This document shows positions 52,388 to 60,271 of a stretch of 64,000 nucleotides of DNA, one piece after another. The notes beneath the pieces are model-generated. The model had not been told where the DNA came from and searched no databases. It saw only the letters and a list, made by a program, of their open reading frames with translations. Within the stretch, counting starts at the first letter, position 1. Each line of letters begins with the position of its first letter. The translations under genes and the position numbers were made by a program. The stretch is from Fibrobacterota bacterium (GTDB taxonomy: Bacteria > Fibrobacterota > Fibrobacteria > UBA11236), in NCBI GenBank assembly GCA_019509785.1, contig JAEKLQ010000030.1, positions 18,435 to 82,434 on the forward strand. Reading direction: 5' to 3'.

Positions 52388-52508
52388 TCAATCCAATCGG
52401 CGCAGGAACAGCCCGTACTTGAAGATCACCCATAAGGCCCGGAAGCCGTCTTTCATCCGGATTTTCCTGCCTTCCTCGTAGGCGCGCCCATGGTAGTCGA
52501 TGAAACCG
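52388..52508 (-). pseudogene. C-terminal remnant of a DPM-like family 2 glycosyltransferase
   Basis: On the minus strand about 40 codons read FIDYHGRAYEEGRKIRMK, then a DGFRALWVIFKYG segment, ending at a TGA at 52388-52390. This wording is the usual C-terminal tail of polyprenyl-phosphate sugar GT2 enzymes (YxGRTYxEGKKI, DGxxALWxIxKY). No start codon or GT-A domain precedes it; the upstream DNA codes for the O-antigen-ligase-like gene in another frame. It seems the end of a gene deleted or replaced by rearrangement. Confidence 0.65.
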
Positions 52509-54503
52509 CTATCCCCAACCGCGGTACAAGAAACGCGTCCGCGAGCGGGCGGGTTTACGGGCCTTATCGGGTCGGCTTCCGCAGCTCGCTTCCTTGAGGA
52601 AGGTAAAACGATCGTGATCGCGCGTCAGGCGGGCGTAGGCGTCCAGGCGGCTTTCCACGAAGCGACGCCGCAGGGCCTTGCCCCCGAACCAGCGTTGCAC
52701 GAAAAGGACGTCGCGGTTGGTGCCGAAGAGGCTGTCCAAACCCGAGGCCGTGTATTCGCGGGCCGGAGGCGGAGGATAACGATCCTCCATGGCCATGGCG
52801 ACGGCGCGCAAGGAATCCATTTCGCCGCAAAGGCCTTCGTGATCGAATCCCTCCATGAGGATCTCCATCGCGGGCAGATGGCCGGGATACCACTCCAGCA
52901 TGGAGCGGGCGTATTTGGCGCTGGAATCGTACCGATCCAAGGTCGAGTAGAGCCGGGCCAGGGATTGATCGCGCCGTTTGGGATCGGGAGCGAAGTTCTG
53001 CACGTACTCTATCCTCTTGACCGCATCCTCTTCGCGGCGGAAACCGGCCATCACGCGCGCATAGGCGTAATTGGCTTCCTCGTTGGTAGGATTCAGGTGT
53101 AGCGCCTTCACCAGATAATCCGTGAACCCCCGGCTGTCGCTCTCTTCCGCGGCTTCCGCTTTGAGCGTCCAATGATCCGAGAGCAGCTCGGGAACGCGCA
53201 GGGACAGGTGCAGGCAGGCTAATGCCGCCAGCGCGCCGCCCGCAAGATTCCGGGCCACGATGGGGATGCGCCGGGCCGGCAGGCCCGCGGCCAAGAAGGA
53301 CCAACCGTATCCGATGAGGGCCCAAAAGGCCATACGCGCCGGGGCCTGTTCCAGGACGGCGGAGAAGCAACCCATGAGGCATAAGGCGGCGAGCGAGAAG
53401 AAAGCGTACTTCGCCTCGATGCGCCACTCGCGGTAATACGTTCTCGCCAGGCCATAGGCGGCCCCGAAAATGAGCATCAGCTCCAAGATCAGGTAGACCG
53501 CGCCGCCTTCGGCGAGCGCTTCCAGGAAATGGTTCTGCGCGTGGAACAGGATGGGAAGGTCGGCAGAGGCGGCTTGGGCCGGCCAGGGGCCTTGGAAGGG
53601 GACCGATGCGAAGCGGAAGCCGCCGATGCCGCCGCCGAAGTACGGCTGCGCCAACCAGGTGCGCCAGGCCGAGGACCAAGCCCAGGGCAGGAAACCCGGC
53701 GAGGACGGGGCCAGGGCGGCGGCCATTTTCCTCATCTGCATCTCGGGAAGATTGATCCAGGCCAGCCCCAGGCTCAAGGTGATGCCGGTGATCCAGGCCA
53801 ACCGTTCGATGCGCGGTTCCCGGCCATCGAGCTTGACCGACAGGAACAGTAGCGGCAGGAAGCAGGCGAAGAAGGCGCCTTGGGCCAAGCGCGAATCGAC
53901 CAGCAGTAAGGTGAGCAACACCAGCAGGCTGGAGCAATAGAGCAGCACTTGCACCGGACGCTTCGGATCGCGATTCTTCTCCATCAGGTAGAAGTGCAGG
54001 AAGGCGCCCAGGATGAGCATGCAACCGAACAAATGCTTGTCGGCGAAGAAGGAGGTGGCGTAATAGCTGGCGGCGGCGTCGAGGCGTCCCAGCGTACCAG
54101 CGGGCCCCTCCCCCAGGTGCGAAAGGGTCAGCATGTCCAATAGGCCGCGCAATACGCACAGGAGCACCAGCGGCGGCATAAGCCATTTCTGGGCCAGGGG
54201 CGCGCGCACGAATCCCAGCAGGAAAGCCAAGAGCAGCCCTACCAGGGCCACTGCGGTTTCCTGGAAGACCGCCAGATGGGAGATGCGGAAGTAAGCGAGC
54301 AGCCAGAAACAGAGGAAGGGAACCAGGGCGCGCGAGGCGCGCAAATGGGGCAGGTAGAGCAGGGCCAGCACGGTCATCCCAAGCAACATGAGGGGGGCTT
54401 TAAGGTCGCCTGGATGCGGTAACGCGGAAGAGATGGCGAGGGCGCCGGCCCAGGTGAGGACCAATGCGAGGAAGACGAGGGTTTTCTTTAAACGCATGGG
54501 CAT
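52509..54503 (-). CDS. O-antigen ligase (Wzy_C)-like membrane protein with C-terminal TPR region
   Basis: 664 residues from the ATG at 54503. About 11-12 membrane helices cover the first ~440 residues, with a large periplasmic loop carrying the ligase-like segment around YFGGGIGGFRF and HAQNHFLEALAEGG (His typical of Wzy_C enzymes). The soluble C-terminal ~220 residues hold TPR-like helices (TDYLVKALHLNPTNEEANYAYARVM). Such proteins ligate polyprenyl-linked glycans to lipid A or, as PglL/TfpW-type oligosaccharyltransferases, to pilin. Two pilin genes lie directly upstream, favouring pilin glycosylation. There is no good Shine-Dalgarno, and a terminator sits 8 bases upstream of the ATG. Confidence 0.8.
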   Translation of the reverse strand: MPMRLKKTLVFLALVLTWAGALAISSALPHPGDLKAPLMLLGMTVLALLYLPHLRASRALVPFLCFWLLAYFRISHLAVFQETAVALVGLLLAFLLGFVRAPLAQKWLMPPLVLLCVLRGLLDMLTLSHLGEGPAGTLGRLDAAASYYATSFFADKHLFGCMLILGAFLHFYLMEKNRDPKRPVQVLLYCSSLLVLLTLLLVDSRLAQGAFFACFLPLLFLSVKLDGREPRIERLAWITGITLSLGLAWINLPEMQMRKMAAALAPSSPGFLPWAWSSAWRTWLAQPYFGGGIGGFRFASVPFQGPWPAQAASADLPILFHAQNHFLEALAEGGAVYLILELMLIFGAAYGLARTYYREWRIEAKYAFFSLAALCLMGCFSAVLEQAPARMAFWALIGYGWSFLAAGLPARRIPIVARNLAGGALAALACLHLSLRVPELLSDHWTLKAEAAEESDSRGFTDYLVKALHLNPTNEEANYAYARVMAGFRREEDAVKRIEYVQNFAPDPKRRDQSLARLYSTLDRYDSSAKYARSMLEWYPGHLPAMEILMEGFDHEGLCGEMDSLRAVAMAMEDRYPPPPAREYTASGLDSLFGTNRDVLFVQRWFGGKALRRRFVESRLDAYARLTRDHDRFTFLKEASCGSRPDKARKPARSRTRFLYRGWG

Positions 54504-54510
54504 GGGGGGC

Positions 54511-54540
54511 AAAAAAAAGGACCCGGAGAATTCCGGGTCC
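54511..54540 (-). terminator. Intrinsic terminator after the second pilin gene
   Basis: A 9-bp stem GGACCCGGA/TCCGGGTCC (54519-54527 with 54532-54540) has a 4-base loop, and the preceding A8 on the plus strand gives a U8 run on the minus strand. It ends the pilin transcript, but lies immediately before the O-antigen-ligase-like start, so that gene would be expressed only by read-through or from an internal promoter. Confidence 0.85.
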
Positions 54541-54566
54541 CGAAGGACATTATATCACCCAATCGG

Positions 54567-54974
54567 TCAGAAGTTGGGGATGTAGGTCTGGCAATTCGCG
54601 TCCAGGTTCGATTTATCATGCGCGAAGACATCGGTAGCGGGAGTGTAGTCGGAAAACATATTCTTTCCGGCCGTGCAAGCGCCGTAACCGGCGACGGTTT
54701 GCGCGGTAAGCCGCGTGGCCGTAGGGGCTACGATGGTATAGTTCCACCACTTGCTGACCGGGGTCTGGAAGCCGATTACGGCAGGGAGGCCGCCGCCGCC
54801 GGTCTCTTGCGAATAGGCGCTGTTCAAGGTTTCCCAGTTGGCCATTACGCCAGGGGCTTCCGCCGCCTTCGCCTTGGCGCTTACCCCGAACATCTTCGGA
54901 ATCGCCAGCGCGGACAAGATACCGATGATGACGATCACGACCATAAGCTCGATTAAAGTGAATCCCTTTTGCAT
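54567..54974 (-). CDS. Type IV pilin-like protein
   Basis: 135 residues from the ATG at 54974 (AGGAG 9 bases upstream). The prepilin peptidase site is MQKG/FTLIELMVV with Glu5 of the mature chain, followed by a long hydrophobic helix (IVIIGILSALAIPKM). A C-terminal Cys pair (GACTAGKN and ANCQTYIPNF) likely forms the D-region disulfide. Short pilins like this build type IV pili or pseudopili. Paralogue of the next gene upstream, same N-terminal half, diverged C-terminal half. Confidence 0.9.
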   Translation of the reverse strand: MQKGFTLIELMVVIVIIGILSALAIPKMFGVSAKAKAAEAPGVMANWETLNSAYSQETGGGGLPAVIGFQTPVSKWWNYTIVAPTATRLTAQTVAGYGACTAGKNMFSDYTPATDVFAHDKSNLDANCQTYIPNF

Positions 54975-55066
54975 TTTCCGGTTCTCCTGTTCATGGGTTA
55001 ACATAATTTACTTCGACCTTTCCTTTTAAGTTATCCGCCGGCTAGGTTTCCGGCTCGTGCCAAGTC

Positions 55067-55477
55067 CTAGAAATTGGGCGTGTAGCTCAGGCAGGTACCA
55101 TGCGAGGTGCTATGGTCGGCCAGGTCAGTCGTGGCATTATATATCGAAATGAATTGGTCTCCTACGGCGCAGTTGCCGAAAGCGACAGGGGGCGTTGCGG
55201 TCATGGTACCGGCCGCGGTGTTGCCATCATAAGTGAACCATTTTGATTCGGCGCCCGGATTGTGGAAACCGATGGCAGCTTCGTCGCCGACCGATCCCCG
55301 CTCCTGGATGTACGCGCTTTGCAATGATTCCCAGTTCGAGATGACGGTCGGAACCTCGGCGGCTTTGGCCTTCGCGCTCGTGCCGAACATCTTCGGCACC
55401 GCAAGAGCCGACAAGATACCGATGATGACGATGACTACCATCAGCTCGATGAGGGTGAACCCTTTTTGAAACTTCAT
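55067..55477 (-). CDS. Type IV pilin-like protein, tandem paralogue
   Basis: 136 residues, ATG at 55477 with AAAGGAG 6 bases upstream. MKFQKG/FTLIELMVV leader, then the hydrophobic stem. C-terminal disulfide candidates in FGNCAVGDQ and HGTCLSYTPNF. The stem is nearly identical to the pilin at 54567, but the globular part differs in sequence and the Cys loop is similar. Tandem pilin paralogues often give major and minor or alternative pilins. The 92-base gap to the second pilin has no clear terminator. Confidence 0.9.
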   Translation of the reverse strand: MKFQKGFTLIELMVVIVIIGILSALAVPKMFGTSAKAKAAEVPTVISNWESLQSAYIQERGSVGDEAAIGFHNPGAESKWFTYDGNTAAGTMTATPPVAFGNCAVGDQFISIYNATTDLADHSTSHGTCLSYTPNF

Positions 55478-55744
55478 TCGCTACTCCTTTTGCCAAGTTT
55501 GGGGATGGCCCAATTTATGGTCCATCTTAGCGTTTCTCCCGTGGCCTGGGCAAGCGTAAGGGCGATGCCAAGGATGCCGAGACCAGGGAAAGGCCGGATT
55601 CAAGCGTTCCAGCCCGTTCGCCTCCAAAAGCCCTACCGCGGAACTGGCGCCCTATTTCGCAATCTGCGAATGGGGATCGGGAAATGCGAAGCGGGACCAG
55701 CGGCGGAAGGGGAATTTGCGGTAGGAATTCGCGGACCGCTCCGC
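55478..55744. other. Upstream region of the pilin genes
   Basis: About 267 bases without a gene, between the hypothetical gene ending at 55745 and the first pilin. Contains a candidate sigma-70 type promoter at 55524-55553. No other structure recognised. Confidence 0.4.
55524..55553 (-). promoter_or_regulatory. Candidate sigma-70-type promoter of the pilin pair
   Basis: Minus strand TTGCCC (55553-55548), an 18-base spacer and TAAGAT (55529-55524). It matches the -35/-10 pattern moderately and lies about 47 bases before the start. Confidence 0.35.
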
Positions 55745-56590
55745 TCATTTCTCCAATAAATCAATGAGGCGTCGACCGGCGGCATCCACGCTGTCGGTCA
55801 GGTATTGATGCATCACCCCCAGCCCTACCATCTGGATGGAGGGTTCGTAGGAGACTTCCTGGAGGATTTTGTTGATCATCTCGCGGCGCTTTGGTTCGGG
55901 TTGCGGCCCGCCAGGATAAAGCCGCAATATCTTTTGCACGAAGATTTCGCGGTTGATGGCATTGCTGGAATTCAGCCATCGATCCACTAGAAAGGCGAGG
56001 GCCACCTTGCGGCCGCCGCCTTTCGATAAGAAAGTGGCGCACAGGGTGCGGATATGATCGGGTACATCCGCGTCCAATGTCACCGGCCGGAGGTACTCCG
56101 CCGCCGCCGCGTAACCGGAATCGAGTCCCAATCGCGCCATGGCCGCATACACCCGGAGCTTCCAGTCCTTGGGAAATTGCCCGATGCCGCGGTCGAGCAG
56201 GGCGAGGGATTGCCGCAGCTGCCCCTTGTTTTTCGCGAGCGCGGTCCCGCTGAATTCATAGACCTGGTAGAACCTCGGGTTGAGCTGGGAGATGATGTCC
56301 AACATATGCCCCAGCCAGGCGTCGCTCTTCCCGCTGAGGTAGGCGTCGGCGAAGTACATCATGGCATCGATCCATAGAAGATCGGCCGCCGCCTCGTCGA
56401 AATCCAGCACCATAGGCTTCAGGAGTTTGCCCGAAGGCAAATAGGTCAACTTTTCCTCGTTCCAATCCGCTGACTTAGTATCATCGGCCTGGCGCACCAA
56501 CCACATCGAAGCCGCAAGCAGCAGGGCGAGGAAGATCAAACCAAGCCAGGTACGATCGCGCGCTGGGGGCGCGGAAACGGGCGCTTCCAT
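55745..56590 (-). CDS. Hypothetical protein, one membrane helix and TPR-like repeats
   Basis: 281 residues from the ATG at 56590. One membrane helix near the N-terminus (LGLIFLALLLAASMWLV), then a periplasmic region with helical hairpins (ADAYLSGKSDAWLGHMLDII, ALLDRGIGQFPKDWKLRVYAAMARLG). TPR-like, no enzyme motif seen. It lies 59 bases after the FGE-like gene on the same strand and 267 bases before the pilins, so involvement with surface structures is only suggestive. Confidence 0.7.
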   Translation of the reverse strand: MEAPVSAPPARDRTWLGLIFLALLLAASMWLVRQADDTKSADWNEEKLTYLPSGKLLKPMVLDFDEAAADLLWIDAMMYFADAYLSGKSDAWLGHMLDIISQLNPRFYQVYEFSGTALAKNKGQLRQSLALLDRGIGQFPKDWKLRVYAAMARLGLDSGYAAAAEYLRPVTLDADVPDHIRTLCATFLSKGGGRKVALAFLVDRWLNSSNAINREIFVQKILRLYPGGPQPEPKRREMINKILQEVSYEPSIQMVGLGVMHQYLTDSVDAAGRRLIDLLEK

Positions 56591-56649
56591 GGGGGCCAGT
56601 ATACAATACCCCTTTTCCGGCCTCAAGCCGCGGCTTGGCTCACCCCGAT

Positions 56650-57756
56650 TTAAGGGCTCTTAGGGGGAGCTTTCCCCTTGGACGGCTCCTGGCAGCAGCG
56701 AAAGCCCACGAAGGGATAGCGCACCGCCGGATAGAAACTGAACTTGGCCAAGGCGCAGGTGGCTTCGTTGCCGGTGGTCCAATTGCCTCCCGCCACCATG
56801 AAGAAGTCCGGATCGGATGCGGGAGTGGAAGTCCATTCCCACAGGTTCCCCGCCATGTCGTAGACGCCGTAATAGGATCGGCAAACCGGAAAGCGGCCGG
56901 AGCGCGCGGCCTCGGTCTCTTTGGCGGGGCAATCGTTCTCACGGTAACGCGCGCCGTACGGGTAGGCATCGTGGTCGGGCCCCTGGCAGGCCTCTTTCCA
57001 TTCCGACGCGGTACACAGGCGTTTCCCCGCCGCGCGGCAGGAATCCTCCGCCTCCTTATGGTTCACGAAGGCGCGCGGGATCGATCCTTCGCTATCCGGC
57101 CATTCGTACTTGTCCATGCAAACCGCGCCCGCGGCCGAGGTCACGGGCACGCTCTCGCCCGCGCAGTCGCCCGGGTTCCGCTCGATCACGTAGTCCACGC
57201 GGATAGGCTGGGCCTGCCGCCCCAAGGAATCGATTCCGGAAATCCAGAGCGTCGCGTTCCGCTTGAAGACCAAGGTGTCTTCGTACGATTTGAAGTTGAT
57301 GCTATCGGTGAGCGAGTACAGCACCACGCAGCCTTGCCTACAATGCAGGGTCACCCGCACCGAATCGAAATGGCGGCCGCCCCAGGGATCGGCCCATAGG
57401 TAGGGTCCCGAATCCGCCGGCGCCAGTACGCGGGCTTTAGCCGAGTCGGGGGACTTAGGCATGACGGGCGGTTTCGGTTTGGGTGCGGTGGGTTTAATCG
57501 GCTTGGGCGCCGGGGGCGCAGGCAGGGTTTCCGGCTTTGGCGCGGGAGGTTCGGGGGCGGGCCCCGCGTGCCCGCTTGGAGCGACGGTTGCCGGGGGAGG
57601 AGGCTCGGTTTGGCAGCGATGGAGGATCAGGGCCAGCAGCAAGATCAGGAGGAAAACCGTCGCGGCAAGCCAGCGGCGGCGGGGCGGCTTTCCGTCGGAA
57701 GTTCCGGCGGGACCGGAAGAACCGGCGGCCGGCGGGGTCGGAGGCGCGCTGTCCAT
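56650..57756 (-). CDS. Membrane-anchored formylglycine-generating-enzyme-like protein
   Basis: 368 residues. N-terminal cytoplasmic segment, one membrane helix (about 29-48), a Pro/Lys/Ala-rich linker (~50-110), then a small domain with VRVTLHCRQGCVVLYSLTDS reminiscent of the chitobiase C-terminal-like fold. Residues ~200-360 match the FGE/SUMF1 fold: CMDKYEWP, ACKRLCTASEWKEACQG-like AGKRLCTASEW, VYDMAGNLWEWTS and GGNWTTG, with FVGFRCC at the end. FGE enzymes convert a Cys to formylglycine in sulfatases, but many bacterial members have other or unknown roles. Confidence 0.82.
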   Translation of the reverse strand: MDSAPPTPPAAGSSGPAGTSDGKPPRRRWLAATVFLLILLLALILHRCQTEPPPPATVAPSGHAGPAPEPPAPKPETLPAPPAPKPIKPTAPKPKPPVMPKSPDSAKARVLAPADSGPYLWADPWGGRHFDSVRVTLHCRQGCVVLYSLTDSINFKSYEDTLVFKRNATLWISGIDSLGRQAQPIRVDYVIERNPGDCAGESVPVTSAAGAVCMDKYEWPDSEGSIPRAFVNHKEAEDSCRAAGKRLCTASEWKEACQGPDHDAYPYGARYRENDCPAKETEAARSGRFPVCRSYYGVYDMAGNLWEWTSTPASDPDFFMVAGGNWTTGNEATCALAKFSFYPAVRYPFVGFRCCQEPSKGKAPPKSP

Positions 57757-57797
57757 GCGCGGGGTAAGATAGAAAGCCCATTTTCTATTTTCCTCCC

Positions 57798-58271
57798 ATG
57801 CTCCGCGAACAGGCCGAAAGCCTCATTTCCGAATACGCCGCGTCCGAACATTTCCTGTTGCTCGAAGGGCCGGCCAAGGACCAAATCGAAAGCCTGCTCG
57901 GGGCCTTCTTCCGGGAAGCGGCCGCCCGCGGCCCGGAAACTCTCGCCGATCTCAAGGCCAAGCACGTTGAAGCGGTCTTGTTGGAAGCCATGCCGCGCCT
58001 GGATCTTCCCGCGGAAGCGAAGCGAGACGTACCCGATCAACTGGAAGCCTTCTTCGCCTTCCTGAAGGACTCGGGGCGCTTTCCGCCCGCTGGGGCCTGG
58101 CGCATGTGCGTGGAAACGATAAAGCCGCGCTACCTGGCGGGACTGCGGGCCAATGGCTCGGCGAAGGGGACGACCTTCAAAAAGCAATACACCGACGTGG
58201 GCCGGAACGATCCTTGCCCGTGCGGCAGCGGGAAGAAATTCAAGAAGTGCTGCATGGAGTTGATCCAGTAG
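57798..58271 (+). CDS. SEC-C motif protein
   Basis: 157 residues. A helical N-terminal region of unknown function is followed by a SEC-C zinc motif at the end: [22 protein letters not shown] is found in SecA C-termini and many small proteins; it binds zinc and often contacts SecB or nucleic acids. No partner is apparent in the surrounding genes. tRNA-Leu follows after about 100 bases. Confidence 0.85.
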   Translation: MLREQAESLISEYAASEHFLLLEGPAKDQIESLLGAFFREAAARGPETLADLKAKHVEAVLLEAMPRLDLPAEAKRDVPDQLEAFFAFLKDSGRFPPAGAWRMCVETIKPRYLAGLRANGSAKGTTFKKQYTDVGRNDPCPCGSGKKFKKCCMELIQ

Positions 58272-58373
58272 CTTCCCTCGGCGCGCCGCCCGCGGCCTTG
58301 ACAGGGCCCTGGGGAATTCCCATCTTTAGGCCCCTGCATTCGGCCGGGTTCGTCCCGCCGGATAATCGCCCGT

Positions 58374-58460
58374 GCCCGGGTGGTGGAATTGGCAGACACG
58401 CAAGATTCAGGTTCTTGTGATCGCAAGGTCGTGGGAGTTCGACTCTCCCCTCGGGCACCA
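58374..58460 (+). tRNA. tRNA-Leu (anticodon CAG)
   Basis: 87 bases with CCA encoded. Acceptor arms GCCCGGG/CTCGGGC pair with one G-T wobble. The anticodon arm CAAGA-TTCAGGT-TCTTG gives CAG, a Leu anticodon. A long variable arm (TGATCGCAAGGTCG region) is typical of class II tRNA. TTCGA marks the T loop. Confidence 0.95.
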
Positions 58461-58608
58461 ACTTCCCTCTCAGGCAAATCCCCGTAGAACCAGAACTTAA
58501 AAGCCCAAAAGGGCCGTCAACGATACCGCATGGGATGCGGCGTGCCCGCAGAGGCGGTGGCTGATTTCGTGCATGATATCTGTTTCTTTCCGGCCTTTTG
58601 ATTTAATA

Positions 58609-58640
58609 TATGTTTAAATATGGTTTAATATGGTTTAAAC
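58609..58640 (+). repeat. Three tandem 10-bp repeats upstream of hipB, candidate operator
   Basis: TATGTTTAAA (58609-58618), TATGGTTTAA (58619-58628) and TATGGTTTAAAC (58629-58640) repeat with exact 10-base phase, one helical turn. They lie directly upstream of the -10 box, the place expected for HipB binding and autorepression. AT composition would also favour bending. Confidence 0.7.
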
Positions 58641-58645
58641 TATAT

Positions 58646-58651
58646 TATAAT
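58646..58651 (+). promoter_or_regulatory. -10 box of hipB, implying a leaderless transcript
   Basis: A perfect TATAAT ends 7 bases before the hipB ATG at 58659, so transcription should begin at or next to the start codon. No Shine-Dalgarno is present in the AT-only upstream sequence. Confidence 0.5.
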
Positions 58652-58658
58652 ATGTCTT

Positions 58659-58976
58659 ATGAAGATCCGAAAAACATACCCGTCCCCTGTCGAAAAAGCC
58701 CTTAAAAGGCTCGGGATCGATCTTTCCGAAGCACGCCGCCGTCGCCGCATTCCCGCGGCTCTCTTGGCTGAGCGTGCCGGAATCCACGTCCTGACGCTCA
58801 GTAAAATCGAACGCGGCGATCCCGGAACCTCCATGGGCGCATATGCGAGCACCTTGTTTGCCTTGGGCTGGATAGACGCTCTAGGCAGCCTTGTGGACCC
58901 GGCAAAAGACGCTCTGGGACTGTCCCTAGAAAGCGAACGGCTACCCCAGCGGGTCCGGTTGCCGCGGACACGGTAG
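58659..58976 (+). CDS. hipB: HipB-like antitoxin, XRE-family transcription regulator
   Basis: 105 residues. Helix-turn-helix in the middle (ARRRRRIPAALLAERAG, IHVLTLSKIERGDPGTSMGA), typical of Xre-type HipB, which neutralises HipA and represses the operon. The C-terminal ~25 residues are basic and Pro/Arg-rich. The ATG appears leaderless. hipA follows after 10 bases. Confidence 0.85.
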   Translation: MKIRKTYPSPVEKALKRLGIDLSEARRRRRIPAALLAERAGIHVLTLSKIERGDPGTSMGAYASTLFALGWIDALGSLVDPAKDALGLSLESERLPQRVRLPRTR

Positions 58977-58986
58977 AAACGGCGCA

Positions 58987-60243
58987 ATGGAACGGATGAT
59001 TTATGTCCACGTTGATTGGCAAGGCCAGCCGGTATTGGCCGGGCGGCTTTGGATGCGCATGCGAAAAGAAAAGCCTTCCGCCTCTTTCGAATACGATGCC
59101 GCCTGGCTGAAGCGGCCCGAGAAGTTTTCCTTGGATCCGGCCCTCGCCGCAGCTCCGGGCCCCTATCATACCGTGGCGGACCAAGCCGTATTCGGGACCA
59201 TCGGCGATTCAGCGCCCGACACCTGGGGCCGAAAATTGATGCGGCGCGCGGAACGTATCGACGCCAAGAAAGAGGGCCGACCGGCTCGCACCTTGGTGGA
59301 GGCGGATTTCCTCTTGCAAGTGGACGACAGGTCCCGTCAGGGCGCCCTTCGCTTTTCCGAAATTCCTTCGGGACCTTTCCTAGCGGTTCCGGATGCCTCT
59401 CCGGTTCCCCCATTGATTGCGTTGCCGAAACTCCTTAAGGCCACTGAACGGCTTGAAAAGGAGGAGGATGGGACAGCCGACTTGCGACTCCTGCTCGCTC
59501 CAGGCTCTTCCCTCGGAGGAGCCCGGCCGAAGGCCTCCATCCTGGATCGGAATGGGCGATTGTCCATTGCCAAATTTCCGAAGCCGGATGACGATTATGA
59601 CACTGTGCGCTGGGAAGCAACGGCCTTGGCCCTGGCGGCCCGCGCGAAAATCCCTGTTCCAAGCTGGCGACTCGAACTGGTGAACAAAAAGCCCGTACTC
59701 ATTCTGGGCCGCTTTGACCGGAACGCCGCCGGTCGCATTCCCTTCCTATCCGCCATGAGCATGCTTGGGGCCAAGGACGGGGAGCAGAGAAGCTACCCGG
59801 AAATCGGCGATTGCCTGCGTCGATTCGGGGCAAACCCCACCGAAGACCTTCGCGCGCTCTGGCGGCGCATGGTCTTTAATATTCTGATATCGAACACGGA
59901 CGATCATTTGCGCAACCATGGATTCCTCTATGAGGGGCAGCGCGGATGGCGCCTTTCACCGGCTTATGATTTGAATCCGATACCCAGCGATATCAAACAG
60001 CGGATCCTATCCACTGCTATTTTTGAGGACGACGCCCAAGCCTCCATGGATACGGCGTTCTCAGTAGCGGACCGATTCGCCATGACTCGACAAGAGGCGG
60101 CGGGTATTGCGCGCGAAGTCGGGAAAGCGGTCTCGAACTGGCGGGAGGAGGCGAAGAAGACTGGGCTTGGGGCGGGGGCGCAGGAGCGGATGGAGTCGGC
60201 ATTTGAGCATGAGGATGCCGCTTTGGTCTTGAAGGGGGAATAA
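58987..60243 (+). CDS. hipA: HipA-like serine/threonine kinase toxin
   Basis: 418 residues. HipA kinases phosphorylate glutamyl-tRNA synthetase or other targets and cause dormancy. Core motifs: SSLGGARPKASI (Ser loop), LSIAKFP (ATP Lys), ILISNTDDHLRNHGF (catalytic loop with Asp) and LSPAYDLNP (metal Asp). N-terminal short domain YVHVDWQGQPVLAG resembles HipA N1. All key residues appear intact. Organised with hipB as a standard toxin-antitoxin module beside tRNA-Leu. Confidence 0.9.
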   Translation: MERMIYVHVDWQGQPVLAGRLWMRMRKEKPSASFEYDAAWLKRPEKFSLDPALAAAPGPYHTVADQAVFGTIGDSAPDTWGRKLMRRAERIDAKKEGRPARTLVEADFLLQVDDRSRQGALRFSEIPSGPFLAVPDASPVPPLIALPKLLKATERLEKEEDGTADLRLLLAPGSSLGGARPKASILDRNGRLSIAKFPKPDDDYDTVRWEATALALAARAKIPVPSWRLELVNKKPVLILGRFDRNAAGRIPFLSAMSMLGAKDGEQRSYPEIGDCLRRFGANPTEDLRALWRRMVFNILISNTDDHLRNHGFLYEGQRGWRLSPAYDLNPIPSDIKQRILSTAIFEDDAQASMDTAFSVADRFAMTRQEAAGIAREVGKAVSNWREEAKKTGLGAGAQERMESAFEHEDAALVLKGE

Positions 60244-60271
60244 GCGTAATTCTCTCAGCGCTGCCCGAACT

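Larger units (their letters stand above)
58461..58658. other. Intergenic region between tRNA-Leu and hipB
   Basis: 198 bases. The first part is GC-rich with a small hairpin (CCGCAT/ATGCGG, 58527-58541). The last 60 bases are almost pure A and T and hold the hipB promoter and three operator-like repeats. No integrase is next to the tRNA. Confidence 0.5.

Noticed and set aside
52143..52433. A 96-codon minus-strand frame overlapping the small gene before DUF4301
   Set aside because: It overlaps a better-supported small gene in a shifted frame and also covers part of the glycosyltransferase remnant without matching it.
58441..58460. tRNA 3' end acting as an attachment site with a second copy around hipBA
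   Set aside because: No repeat of the tRNA tail was found up to the end of the window and no integrase is present.
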